Shown: positions 44,187 through 52,494 of the stretch, piece by piece
Position numbering within the stretch: the first letter of the stretch is position 1
How the letters are laid out: each line of letters starts with the position of its first letter
Assembly (NCBI GenBank): GCA_000380225.1
Contig: KB904821.1
Location: 62,001-126,000, forward strand
Direction of reading: 5' to 3'
DNA: 64,000 nt
Source of the DNA: a filamentous cyanobacterium ESFC-1
Lineage (GTDB): Bacteria; Cyanobacteriota; Cyanobacteriia; Cyanobacteriales; Spirulinaceae
Translations under genes and position numbers: made by a program
The notes under the pieces: generated by a model
The model's input: only the letters and a program-made list of their open reading frames with translations
Told to the model about the DNA's origin: nothing
Databases searched by the model: none

Positions 44187-46901
44187 TTATTCCGGTAAAT
44201 CGAACAAACGATTATCCGGTAAATTGGTCACGGCTCGCTGTAATGCCGCCAAATCCCGATTGTAATTAATAATCGCCGTGAGTAAGTTACCGCGAGCGCG
44301 AGTGAGTTCCGTTTGAGCATTGATCACTTCCGTTTGCGTCCCGACTCCCGCCCCAAAACGCAATCGCGCCAAACGCAAACTTTCTTGGGCCAGTTGTAAG
44401 GCTGTCTGAGCCGTTTGAATATTCTCCTGATTGGCAATTAAACTGCGATACCCCTGCTCGACTTCCAAACGAATTTGATCTTGGCGTTGGTCAAACTGAG
44501 TTTCGGAAATTTCAATATTCGTCGCTTGTTGAGCGGCCCGAGCCTGCGCTGCGCCACCATCAAACAACGTCCATTGCATCCGCGCCCCAAAGGTATAACC
44601 ATCCCCCAAGCCCTGGTCGTCTCCAGTAATGCCTAAAACGTTGTAGTTGGCAAAAACACTAAATTGAGGCTTGATGGCTGCCAAGGCGATTTGCCGTTGC
44701 TGTTCGTTAATTTCTCGCTGCACTAAACTCTGTTCGAGTTCGGCGCGATTTTGATACGCCAAAAGCAGGGTTTCTTCGAGGTTTAAATCCCATTGTCCGG
44801 CGGGTTCAATTTCGTCGGCGGCAGTGATGGCTACTGTCTGCCCCAAACCCAAAACCACCGCTAACTCCCGTTGCGCCACTTCCTGTTGGGATAAAGCATT
44901 GGTCAGGTTTTGAATGTTATTAGCCCGTTGTACCTGGGCTTGTAGCACATCAAAGCGCGTTCCCAGTCCCGCTTCTTCGAGTAACTGAGCATCCCGCAAA
45001 CTTTGTTCGGCATCGGTAACGGCAGCTTGTTCAATGCGAACCCTGGCATCCGCTTCTTGGACGGCGTAATAAGCCCGCAGGGTGTTGAACTTAGTTTCGG
45101 CAGCGATGCGCTCGACTTCCAGTTGATTTAACCGCACACTCCGCTCGGCGGCATTGATTTGGGCAGAGCGTCGTCCGCCGGTATAAACGTTATAACTCAG
45201 TTCGAGCCGACCCTCGGCGCTGGTGTTGGTGCTGTCGCCACTATTAACCCCCAGTTGATCGAGCAAAGCCGAATTATCGCCCCCCGCATTATTGCGAGAT
45301 TGAGCCGAATCGCTCCGGGAAAAGTTGAATTGGGTGCTGAGGGTGGGATATTCCCCTGCCAGGGCTTCTCGCAGGGATTCTTGGGCGACGTTGAGTTCTA
45401 AACGAGTTTGACGCAGGGTGGGATTGTTGCGTAACGCCAGGGCTACGGCTTCTTCGAGGGAAATGGGTTCGTTGAGGTTAACCTGAACGTCGTCAATTTC
45501 GGCAGGCCGCAGCAAGGGATTGGCGTTGGGGGAGAGGGTGTCGTCGGATGGAACTGTGTCTAGGGTTGTCGCGGGTTGCGGGTTTTCAATCAGTTCGCGG
45601 GTGGTGGGGTTTTGGTTGTTGGGGGTAAGGGGTTCGCTGATTTCGGGGGCGGCTTGATTGTCTGTTTCTATTTCTAGGGTGGGGATTGTGTCGTCTTGGG
45701 TGATGACGGTTTCTTCCTGGGGGACAGGAATAATGCTACTCGCAGCTTCGTCTGACGTGACGACGGTTGCCGAAGATGACTGGGGAATGGTATCGAAGGT
45801 GCGACTAAAGGCTGCTGCGATCGCTTGAGTTTCTGGGAGTACGTTGGTTACTGTGGGGCGATCGCGCTCTACGGGCAATTCTGGCGCGGTCGCGATCGCG
45901 GCCTCGGTTTCCCCCCGACCGTCTAAAACCTGGGCAAAGGGGGTAAAGTCTTGATTCTCAAGAGGTTTGGGGGAAGGGGTGGCCGCCAGAGAATCGGGTT
46001 GATGGCGCTGAAAGTGGGATAAGATGCGCTCAAAGGGGGTAAAGTTATTTGGGCTTAAAGGGGTAGGAGGAGCTAGGTTCGGGTCGGCTGCGATGTCCCC
46101 GGCTTCGAGTAAATCCCGGCTGCGATAAGTCGAAATTTTGATGTCGGGGGAGGTGGTCGCGGCGGCTTCAAAGGCACTGAGAACGGTTTGGGTATTGGGT
46201 AAGGTCGATTCCACCATCACCACGGTTTCGGGGGCGGGGGTGGTACGCACCGCGTCTCTAGTTGTGTAGGGCGCGATCGCGGCCTGAATCCGTTCGAGTA
46301 AGTCCTGAGCGTTACCGGGTTTCGCGGTTTCAATGGGGGTGACTTCGACCGGATTGCCTTCGTTATATTGGCTCAACTGCACGTCGGGTGCATCCGCGAT
46401 GGCACTCGTAAAGGCGTTGAGGACGGTTTCGGTATCGGGAAGTTGGGATTCAACCAGGATAATCGGTTCGGAAAAGCCGCGATCGCTGTCTTCGGCTTCG
46501 GGGGGGTTTCCAGAAGCCGTGACGGTTTCTGCCGGGGAAATGGGGGACGAGAAGCCGCGATCGCTGTCTTCAGCTTCGGGGGGATTCCCAGAAGCCGTGA
46601 CGGTTTCTACCGGGGAAATGGGGGACGAGAAGCCGCGATCGCTATCTTCGGCTTCGGGGGGGTTCGTCGCCGCCAAAACCGCTTGGGCTTCTGACGGCAA
46701 GACTTGATGCTGGGAATCGCCCCCGACCCCGGTTTCGCCTTGGGCTTCGGGGCGGGCTTGGGGAAAGGTTGACCGTCTGAGGTCTTCAGATTGTTCTATT
46801 TCAGATGAGGCGAGATCGGCGGCTGAAGTTCCGAGAACTCCCTGCCCTAAAATCATTATCGCCCCTGCACTCACAACCACACAAAATCGAAAAGCTAACA
46901 T
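44187..46901 (-). CDS. TolC-family outer membrane efflux protein with long repetitive N-terminal extension
   Basis: 904 residues. A signal peptide (about 1-28, ending GTSAAD) precedes about 430 residues of Pro/Glu/Ser/Thr-rich sequence before two OEP domains (about 475-900; SLEEAVALALRNNPTLRQTRLEL and the coiled-coil ARLRFGAGVGTQTEVINAQTELTRA). Normal TolC is about 450-500 residues, so the extension roughly doubles it. The extension contains three 26-residue repeats (NPPEAEDSDRGFS..., 46455-46690) and a second module repeated two to three times (VESxLPxTxTVLxAF). Upstream gene of a two-gene operon with the adaptor. The extension may span the wall or bind surface components. Confidence 0.9.
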   Translation of the reverse strand: MLAFRFCVVVSAGAIMILGQGVLGTSAADLASSEIEQSEDLRRSTFPQARPEAQGETGVGGDSQHQVLPSEAQAVLAATNPPEAEDSDRGFSSPISPVETVTASGNPPEAEDSDRGFSSPISPAETVTASGNPPEAEDSDRGFSEPIILVESQLPDTETVLNAFTSAIADAPDVQLSQYNEGNPVEVTPIETAKPGNAQDLLERIQAAIAPYTTRDAVRTTPAPETVVMVESTLPNTQTVLSAFEAAATTSPDIKISTYRSRDLLEAGDIAADPNLAPPTPLSPNNFTPFERILSHFQRHQPDSLAATPSPKPLENQDFTPFAQVLDGRGETEAAIATAPELPVERDRPTVTNVLPETQAIAAAFSRTFDTIPQSSSATVVTSDEAASSIIPVPQEETVITQDDTIPTLEIETDNQAAPEISEPLTPNNQNPTTRELIENPQPATTLDTVPSDDTLSPNANPLLRPAEIDDVQVNLNEPISLEEAVALALRNNPTLRQTRLELNVAQESLREALAGEYPTLSTQFNFSRSDSAQSRNNAGGDNSALLDQLGVNSGDSTNTSAEGRLELSYNVYTGGRRSAQINAAERSVRLNQLEVERIAAETKFNTLRAYYAVQEADARVRIEQAAVTDAEQSLRDAQLLEEAGLGTRFDVLQAQVQRANNIQNLTNALSQQEVAQRELAVVLGLGQTVAITAADEIEPAGQWDLNLEETLLLAYQNRAELEQSLVQREINEQQRQIALAAIKPQFSVFANYNVLGITGDDQGLGDGYTFGARMQWTLFDGGAAQARAAQQATNIEISETQFDQRQDQIRLEVEQGYRSLIANQENIQTAQTALQLAQESLRLARLRFGAGVGTQTEVINAQTELTRARGNLLTAIINYNRDLAALQRAVTNLPDNRLFDLPE
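46440..46690 (-). repeat. Three tandem 78-bp coding repeats in the tolC-like gene
   Basis: Each 78-base unit encodes a 26-residue segment with NPPEAEDSDRGFS and contains a HIP1 octamer in the SDR codons. Copies two and three differ at only a few bases. Tandem coding repeats like this readily change copy number. Confidence 0.88.
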
Positions 46902-47245
46902 CAGTTCACCGAATTTTTGCCTTTAACTGTCATTCAATTCTATTTACACTGGCGATCGCAACCACTCAGACATAAATATAAAGGTTGACATTTTGCCGTT
47001 GACCTTCAGATTACATCAAGTTTTGGCATTCTAAAGTAAGCATTATCCCACCCTAGGGATTGTTTTCCCGTTGGGGCTAGATGGTTGAGTTCAATCGAAC
47101 ATCTTAGAGATTGCCCCGATGTTGATGCAACTGAACCGATCTATTGTGCATTTTTCTTCTGGGTTTTGCCAAGACCACCGTTCAATCTGGGCGGCAGGGT
47201 TAATCGTTTGCGGCTGAAGCGGTTTTTGTGTTAGGGTGATAAACG
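46902..47245. other. Divergent spacer before the SRP RNA
   Basis: About 340 bases between the TolC-like gene start and the SRP RNA. A plausible promoter for the RNA is TTGCGG (about 47208) with TAGGGT 17-18 bases later (about 47232). Apart from a HIP1-like GCGATCGC at 46952, I see nothing else. Confidence 0.5.
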
Positions 47246-47343
47246 ATCCGGACTTACGCGATCTCAACGCCCAAACTTTGTCAGGACCGGAAGGTAGCAG
47301 CAATACGGGATGCTTGGGATAGGCGTAAACTCCGGGTCTTTTT
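47246..47343 (+). ncRNA. ffs: Signal recognition particle RNA, bacterial small type
   Basis: The conserved tip GTCAGGACCGGAAGGTAGCAGC is present (47280-47301; consensus GTCAGGNCCGGAAGGAAGCAGC). The flanks pair as a long rod: CCGGACTTACGC at the 5' end with GCGTAAACTCCGG at the 3' end. A CTTTTTG run follows. This is the roughly 95-100-base small SRP (4.5S-like) RNA that binds Ffh and directs membrane protein insertion. Confidence 0.93.
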
Positions 47344-47550
47344 GTGGGCAGGGGTTTGGATGAAGGCGCGATCGCTTCAAGTCTAGCGCTTCAACTTTGT
47401 TAGCATCAACCCATCACCAAAAACCCGCAAATTCTCAGAAAAATTTTCCCCTTAACTCCTCAAGAAGCCACCCTAGGACAGTAGTCAGTTTCTCGACTTG
47501 CCGCCTATCCTAGTAGGAGTAGCCTTAAACTAAAAGCGAGGTCATTCATT

Positions 47551-47949
47551 ATGCCAAATCTCGGAAATCTGGTTCAAAAAGCCTTTTATTTGGGGGTAGG
47601 TCTAGCGTCCTATGCAGGGGAACAAGCCAATACCAAGTTACAAGATTTACGGGTTCAAGCCCAGAAATTAGCCGATGAAATGGTCAAACGCGGTGAAATG
47701 AGTGCTGAAGATGCCTCCCAGTGGGTAGACGATATGCTCAAACAAGCCCAACAACCCCCTGCTGCTCCCTCTGGAAAATCGGAGTCTTCGGCTTCGGGTC
47801 AACCCCGTCGTATTGAAATTTTAGAAGATGATGATAGCACCAACCCAGCAGGAGAAACGGCGACTTCTTCAGGGGAAAATCCTGATTCCCTACGGCAACA
47901 AGTCGAAGCCCTACAAGAAGAATTACGTCGTCTGCAACGGGAAGAATAA
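47551..47949 (+). CDS. Phasin-like protein
   Basis: 132 residues, soluble and helical. The N-terminal 65 residues (LVQKAFYLGVGLASYAGEQ, VQAQKLADEMVKRGEM, SQWVDDMLKQA) match the cyanobacterial phasin/PhaF-like family. A Ser/Ala/Pro-rich linker and a short coiled coil (LRQQVEALQEELRRLQREE) follow. Phasins coat polyhydroxyalkanoate granules, but members also occur in species without PHA, so function is uncertain. A GAGG site lies 10 bases upstream of the start. It is followed 70 bases later by the next gene on the same strand. Confidence 0.75.
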   Translation: MPNLGNLVQKAFYLGVGLASYAGEQANTKLQDLRVQAQKLADEMVKRGEMSAEDASQWVDDMLKQAQQPPAAPSGKSESSASGQPRRIEILEDDDSTNPAGETATSSGENPDSLRQQVEALQEELRRLQREE

Positions 47950-48019
47950 GGGAAGTCGCGCTCCCCAAATATTGAGAACGTTATGGCCTTGGCTCTGATT
48001 TTACGACCCCTCAAAAGTT

Positions 48020-48451
48020 ATGGAAGACTGGACTAAACATTTGTTTGATTTTTTCGATACGGTGACCTTAGAAGTCGAACAGTTTTTTGATGAAGTGAAC
48101 GACACTGTAACGACAGAAGTAGAGCGTTTTTGGGATGATGTTGATGAAATTGTAGACTGGATCGCTGAAGAAGTCGAACAATCTGTTTCTCCCGATCTAG
48201 AAGACTTTTTTGAAGATTTAGAAGTTTTATTCGACCGCGCTATTGTGGTTTATTATGCCGAATTAGAAGAATTGGTTGAAGATGGGGAGATGATGCCCTT
48301 TGAGCAGTTTGTCGAGCCGAATGCAGTACAAAATCCCGCTTGTCAGGGCTGTCAAAATTATCACGGTCGCGTTTACGGCGGTAATTTATTAGTCTGTGGT
48401 ATGCACCCCTATGGTTGGGACGGCGAGACTTGCCCCGATTGGGAAGGTTAA
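48020..48451 (+). CDS. Conserved protein with C-terminal Cys-rich motif
   Basis: 143 residues. The N-terminal 90 residues are acidic and helical with repeated (V)E.FFDEV..TV..EVE.F pattern (heptad-like amphipathic helices). The C-terminus is a conserved Cys block: NPACQGCQNYHGRVYGG, then LLVCGMHPYGWDGETCPDWE. The spacing CxxC...C...C with the His residues suggests a metal site. It is seen in cyanobacterial hypothetical proteins, but I know no function. The gene ends 60 bases before queF on the same strand. Confidence 0.72.
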   Translation: MEDWTKHLFDFFDTVTLEVEQFFDEVNDTVTTEVERFWDDVDEIVDWIAEEVEQSVSPDLEDFFEDLEVLFDRAIVVYYAELEELVEDGEMMPFEQFVEPNAVQNPACQGCQNYHGRVYGGNLLVCGMHPYGWDGETCPDWEG

Positions 48452-48510
48452 AGCCACAAAAGGTATGCTACTTTATAAATCTTTGTATTGTTGAATTAAA
48501 GGGGTTGGCC

Positions 48511-48927
48511 ATGAATTCAATGTCAAGTGAAACCGAAGTCGCGCAAACGCCAGAGGTCAAGTATGGGGAGCGGGCAATTGCTGATTGCGAGCTAATTACG
48601 TTTCCTAATCCTCGTCCCGGTCGCCGCTACGAAGTTAAGGTGACCTTACCGGAGTTTACTTGTAAATGCCCGTTTTCGGGGTATCCCGATTTTGCGACGA
48701 TTTATTTGACTTATGTCCCGGATCAAACGGTGGTGGAGCTAAAGGCGATTAAGCTTTACATCAACGGCTATCGCGATCGCTACATCTCCCACGAAGAAAC
48801 AGTTAATCAAATTCTCGATGATTTTGTCGCCGCTTGCGATCCTTTAGAAATGAAAGTTTTTGGGGATTTTAACCCCCGAGGTAACGTCCATACCACGGTC
48901 GAAGTTTCTCACCAAAAGCAAGCTTGA
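48511..48927 (+). CDS. queF: NADPH-dependent 7-cyano-7-deazaguanine reductase
   Basis: 138 residues from the ATG at 48511, with GGGG upstream; the open frame before it is not family-like. Unimodular QueF (YkvM type): catalytic Cys53 in FTCKCPFSGYPDF and Asp60, and the NADPH-binding ELKAIKLYINGYRD block. It reduces preQ0 to preQ1 in queuosine synthesis. Length is normal for the short type. A strong terminator lies directly downstream. No preQ1 riboswitch-like stem was seen in the short upstream spacer. Confidence 0.95.
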   Translation: MNSMSSETEVAQTPEVKYGERAIADCELITFPNPRPGRRYEVKVTLPEFTCKCPFSGYPDFATIYLTYVPDQTVVELKAIKLYINGYRDRYISHEETVNQILDDFVAACDPLEMKVFGDFNPRGNVHTTVEVSHQKQA

Positions 48928-48946
48928 GAAAGCCATCTTAAAACTT

Positions 48947-48983
48947 AAACCGCCCTACAACTAAGCTGTAGAGCGGTTTTTTT
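48947..48983 (+). terminator. Rho-independent terminator of queF
   Basis: AAACCGCCCTACA pairs with TGTAGAGCGGTTT around a 7-base loop (ACTAAGC), with one mismatch, followed by TTTT. It ends 1-2 bases before the 3' end of the convergent tRNA gene. Confidence 0.92.
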
Positions 48984-48984
48984 A

Positions 48985-49058
48985 TGGCTCAGGCGTGATT
49001 TGAACACGCGGCACGAGGCTTATGAGTCCCCTGCTCTAACCAACTGAGCTACTGAGCC
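48985..49058 (-). tRNA. tRNA with CAT anticodon (elongator Met, or Ile2)
   Basis: Minus-strand cloverleaf: acceptor GGCTCAG/CTGAGCC, D arm GCTCAGTTGGTTAGAGC, anticodon loop CTCATAA (CAT), T arm GTTCAAATC, discriminator A. The acceptor begins with a full G1-C72 pair, so it is not initiator tRNA-Met. Elongator Met and lysidine-modified Ile2 both have CAT and cannot be told apart safely by eye. Positions 31 and 39 are A and G, leaving the last anticodon-stem pair unpaired. Confidence 0.9.
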
Positions 49059-49178
49059 TTGTTTTTGACCTTAACTACTATAGCACATCATTTCTGAAAA
49101 GAGTAGTTGAATCCCCAAATTTTCCTAAAAATTTCCCCCCGCGAATCGCGAGGGGAGAAAAAGCAGTTGCGTTAACTT

Positions 49179-51443
49179 TTAGCGACCCGGCAAATAAGCC
49201 ATAGGATTCGCTGCGCCCCGACCGTTGGGGTGAAGTTCAAAGTGGAGGTGGGGCCCGGTACTGTAACCTGTGCTGCCCATCAAGGCGATTTGCTGACCTT
49301 GTTGCACCCACTGACCTTTCCGCACTAACAACTTACTGTTGTGAGCGTAACGGGTCATGCTGCCGTCGGGGTGACGGATATCGACTAGGTTGCCATAACC
49401 ACCGGAGTTCCAACCGGAAGAAACGATTTCACCACTAGCGGCGGCGACAATGGGGGTTCCGGTCGGCCCGGCAATATCAATACCTCGGTGCATCCGACCC
49501 CAACGACGACCGTAACCGGAAGTAAATACTCCTTCTGCGGGCCAGATATAGCCATCAAATTGGGGCGGGCTATCGGGCAGATAGTTATCAGGAGATAAGG
49601 GGGGGAGGTTCGGTTCAACCCGTTGGTTGTCGGGTCGCAAGATGGAGTTGTAATTGGTGGGAGGCGTGGGCGCAACAGCTACCTGTACCGATTGGCTAGA
49701 ACGGTTGAGGGGCTGGGTTTGCGGACTCGCTTGTACTTGCGGTGCGGTTAAAGGTTGGCGACGGTCTTGGACTTGCACTTCGATGTAACCATTGCGACTG
49801 TCGCTTTGCCATTCGGGGTTGGTTTCTTCGATGGCAGTGGCTACGGTTGTGGTGTCTGGGGTCGCAGACCGAGAACCGGACAAGTTGGATAAGGGGGTTT
49901 CGGTGGTTGGTTCGCTGTTGTTGCGATTACGGTATTCTTCGCGCATTCGCTCGATGTCGGCTTTTAAGCGCTCAACATAAGGATTCGCTGCTGAATTGTC
50001 ATTGTCGGATGCAGTCGGGGCAACTTCGACGATTTCCTGTTCGGGAACGGCGGTGGGTTGCCAATCACTAATGCTTTCGACGGTTTGCGAAATTAGGGTT
50101 TCTGTGGGAGCGACCACCTCGTTACGGTTGGTTTGGGGGTCGAGGTCGGTGTTGTTGGCGATCGCGCCGTCGGGAATTAAGGTTTCATACTGGGTGCGGT
50201 CGCGATCCCGTGATTGCGGTTCGGGAATTTTGAGTTCTTGGTTAACCCGAATTTGATGGGGATCGGTTAAGCGATTGACTTCGGTGAGGTCAGAGCGAGA
50301 TACCCCGTAGCGCAAGGCAATTTCATCGATGGTATCGCCGGATTGCACGCGGTAAACCTTGGCGGCTTCAGCAACCGGAACGAGCAGTTGTGGCGTGGTT
50401 AACCCTGTACTGGCAAGGTTTTCGTCGATCTGAGGAACGACTACTTCGTCATTAGAGCTGGGAACTTCAATGGCGATCGCGTCGGCTTCTTGAGGCTCAG
50501 GAGTTAATACCGAGTCAGCCGTGGCGGTTTGGGGGGCAGGTACGGGAATAACAACGGGATCGCTGAAGTTGGTTTGGGGTTCAAAATCAGGCGTTTCAAC
50601 TTCAAGGGGAATCGGCTGCGTGAAGGCGACTTCTGGCGCTGGTGTTGCGGCCAAATCGCTACTTTCTGGGGCAATTTCTGGATTCAGTTGATTGCTCTGA
50701 CGAGGAGCAATAACTTTAGGGGCCGTTTTACGGCTTTGCGCCTTGTCTAAGGGGGTGGTGGATTCTAATTCTAAAGCTTCATCCGTGGCGATTTTAGATG
50801 GCTCGGATTGGACTGTGGGGATCGGGGCAGAAGCAACCATCGTAGAAGCTGAAGCGGTATCGGGAATTCTAACTCTAGCCCCAGGTTGTAAAACTGTATC
50901 TGGATTGATGGAATTGACCGCAACAATGGCATCGGCGGAGACTTGATACGTCTGGGATAAAGTCCACAGGGTATCGCCGTTTTGAATGGTGTGTTCGACA
51001 CCTTGCGGACTTTGGACGAGTTCCGGCTTAGGGGCAACTTCGGGTTGGGTTGCGATTGAGGTGCTATCTGGAATCACTTCCGGGGTAGCAGTGACTTCTG
51101 TATCCACGGCCCCAAAAGGATTACCTGATGCTTCTGAGGATAGAGGACGCTGATTTAAGCCCGGTTCTGTGGCTCTTGCTTCTTCGCCGTGACCTGAAAG
51201 TAATACACCAGCAGTTGCGCCCATGGAGAGAGCCGCTAGGCTTAACATCGTTGATGAGCGAGGGCGGCGTAGGGCTTCGGCAGCAGTCGGTTTGCTGGAA
51301 TTTTCCGATGGGGAAGGTGAAGACTCAGGAGTGTTCGGGTTCTTGGCCAAACGGGGAGACATAGGTGTTTGTTTTTGTGTGAGTGAGCGTTTCAACAACG
51401 ACCTCCTAGTTAGTAATGAGCGGTACATCGCCTTGCTTGTCAT
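49179..51443 (-). CDS. M23 family endopeptidase with two LysM domains
   Basis: 754 residues. A single hydrophobic segment near 66-85 (TMLSLAALSMGATAGVLL) anchors or exports the protein after a charged N-terminus. Two LysM domains (about 147-195, HTIQNGDTLWTLSQTYQVS; about 365-410, YRVQSGDTIDEIALRYGVS) bind peptidoglycan. Long disordered Pro/Thr/Glu linkers follow, and the C-terminal LytM/M23 domain (about 630-750) has the zinc ligands in HRGIDIAG and HLHFELHP. It should cleave cross-linked peptidoglycan or act as an amidase activator. AGGGA lies just upstream of the ATG. Confidence 0.93.
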   Translation of the reverse strand: MTSKAMYRSLLTRRSLLKRSLTQKQTPMSPRLAKNPNTPESSPSPSENSSKPTAAEALRRPRSSTMLSLAALSMGATAGVLLSGHGEEARATEPGLNQRPLSSEASGNPFGAVDTEVTATPEVIPDSTSIATQPEVAPKPELVQSPQGVEHTIQNGDTLWTLSQTYQVSADAIVAVNSINPDTVLQPGARVRIPDTASASTMVASAPIPTVQSEPSKIATDEALELESTTPLDKAQSRKTAPKVIAPRQSNQLNPEIAPESSDLAATPAPEVAFTQPIPLEVETPDFEPQTNFSDPVVIPVPAPQTATADSVLTPEPQEADAIAIEVPSSNDEVVVPQIDENLASTGLTTPQLLVPVAEAAKVYRVQSGDTIDEIALRYGVSRSDLTEVNRLTDPHQIRVNQELKIPEPQSRDRDRTQYETLIPDGAIANNTDLDPQTNRNEVVAPTETLISQTVESISDWQPTAVPEQEIVEVAPTASDNDNSAANPYVERLKADIERMREEYRNRNNSEPTTETPLSNLSGSRSATPDTTTVATAIEETNPEWQSDSRNGYIEVQVQDRRQPLTAPQVQASPQTQPLNRSSQSVQVAVAPTPPTNYNSILRPDNQRVEPNLPPLSPDNYLPDSPPQFDGYIWPAEGVFTSGYGRRWGRMHRGIDIAGPTGTPIVAAASGEIVSSGWNSGGYGNLVDIRHPDGSMTRYAHNSKLLVRKGQWVQQGQQIALMGSTGYSTGPHLHFELHPNGRGAANPMAYLPGR

Positions 51444-51964
51444 CGTTCCCTTTAAGGTGAGTTATGACTATCACGCTGGGCGGTGACTCGAATCACTGAC
51501 AGTAAATTTTGTTTAAGCAACCTAGCTAAGAGTACTCTGCTTTTTTAATTTCCACAAGCCGATTTTGATAAGAAAATCTTTTAGATCGACTTAATAAATG
51601 CTTTACCCCTTCGATCGCAACGACTACCGCATCTTTGGTAATCGTTTTAGACTAATTCTGTTAGTTTACAGGAATATCATACTTAGACTCATAAAAGATT
51701 CCCGGAAACTCAGCACAAGATATTTAGATGTATATCATATTCACCCAAAAGTGCAAGAGAACCGCCCGAAAACTTGGGGATGTTTCGGGTTTTTGAAAGC
51801 TTCAAACCAGGGATTGGGCGGCTTTTAGAGAAGTTTTGCTCTCCCTCGCGGCTCTATTCATATAAATTTCTTATCTGAGACGGGGAGGAGGAGGAGGGGA
51901 GGACGGGGTATACCTCAGTCATCGTGGAGATTTGAGCGATTTCTACCCGCAAAAAATACAAGTT
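51444..51964. other. Intergenic region with one terminator hairpin
   Basis: 520 bases between the M23 peptidase start and the convergent-side end of trmL (both minus strand). The only structure I trust is the hairpin at 51765-51796. The GGGGAGGAGGAGGAGGGGAGG run near 51881-51902 is low complexity. A 76-codon ORF at 51598 overlaps the hairpin and looks fortuitous. Confidence 0.6.
51765..51796 (+). terminator. Hairpin with T run, possible terminator
   Basis: CCCGAAA and TTTCGGG pair around an 11-base loop, followed by TTTTTG on the plus strand. A wider GCCGCCC-like pairing with GGGCGGC at 51820-51826 could extend it. No plus-strand gene lies directly upstream, so the transcript it would end is unknown. 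Confidence 0.6.
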
Positions 51965-52426
51965 TTATAACGATGTTCCTAGTTGACGACGGGCTTCAAA
52001 TAAACTGACTGCGACACTGACCGAAAGATTAAGACTGCGGACTTTACTTTGAGTCATCGGAATGTAAACGGTTTCGTCGCATTTTTCGAGGACAGAAGCG
52101 GGGAGTCCTTGAGTTTCACAACCAAAGAGTAACCAATCGCGATCGCGAAAACGACATTCGGTGTAATTTTTTTGACCGCGCACGCTAAACCCCAGACAAC
52201 GACCCCCTCGTTGTTGTTGATAGAGAAAAAACTGCTCGATATTTTCGTGTTGGTGCAGCTTGACATAGGGCCAATAATCTAAACCGGCTCGTTTGAGATA
52301 GCGATCGCTCAACTCAAACCCCAACGGCGCAACCAAATGGAGTTCAGTGGCGGTAGCAGCGCAAGTGCGGGCAATATTTCCCGTATTAGGGGGGATTTCA
52401 GGGTTAACCAGAACAATTTGAGGCAT
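51965..52426 (-). CDS. trmL: tRNA (cytidine(34)-2'-O)-methyltransferase
   Basis: 153 residues from the ATG at 52426 (a TTG five codons upstream is less likely). SPOUT-class methyltransferase: N-terminal VLVNPEIPPNTGNIARTCA (TrmL signature), LHLVAPLGFELSDRYLKRAGLDYW, and the trefoil-knot C-terminus with FGCETQGLP and PMTQSKVRSLNLSVSVAV. It methylates the ribose of the wobble base of certain tRNA-Leu. Family length is matched. Divergence from gshA, which ends 68 bases upstream on the same strand, suggests possible co-transcription. Confidence 0.93.
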   Translation of the reverse strand: MPQIVLVNPEIPPNTGNIARTCAATATELHLVAPLGFELSDRYLKRAGLDYWPYVKLHQHENIEQFFLYQQQRGGRCLGFSVRGQKNYTECRFRDRDWLLFGCETQGLPASVLEKCDETVYIPMTQSKVRSLNLSVSVAVSLFEARRQLGTSL

Positions 52427-52494
52427 TAAAGCAAAATTCAACTAAAGAGTCCCTATGGCGGTATCAAATTCTAGGAACCGCCACAAAAAAAGAA

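Noticed and set aside
47091-47303. 70-codon minus-strand ORF covering the SRP RNA
   Set aside because: It is antisense to the conserved SRP RNA tip, which accounts for the conservation.
48451-48511. preQ1 riboswitch in front of queF
   Set aside because: The spacer is only 60 bases and I could not build the H-type pseudoknot with the conserved A-rich tail.
51598-51828. 76-codon ORF upstream of trmL
   Set aside because: It runs through a terminator-like hairpin, has no ribosome-binding site and no recognisable similarity.
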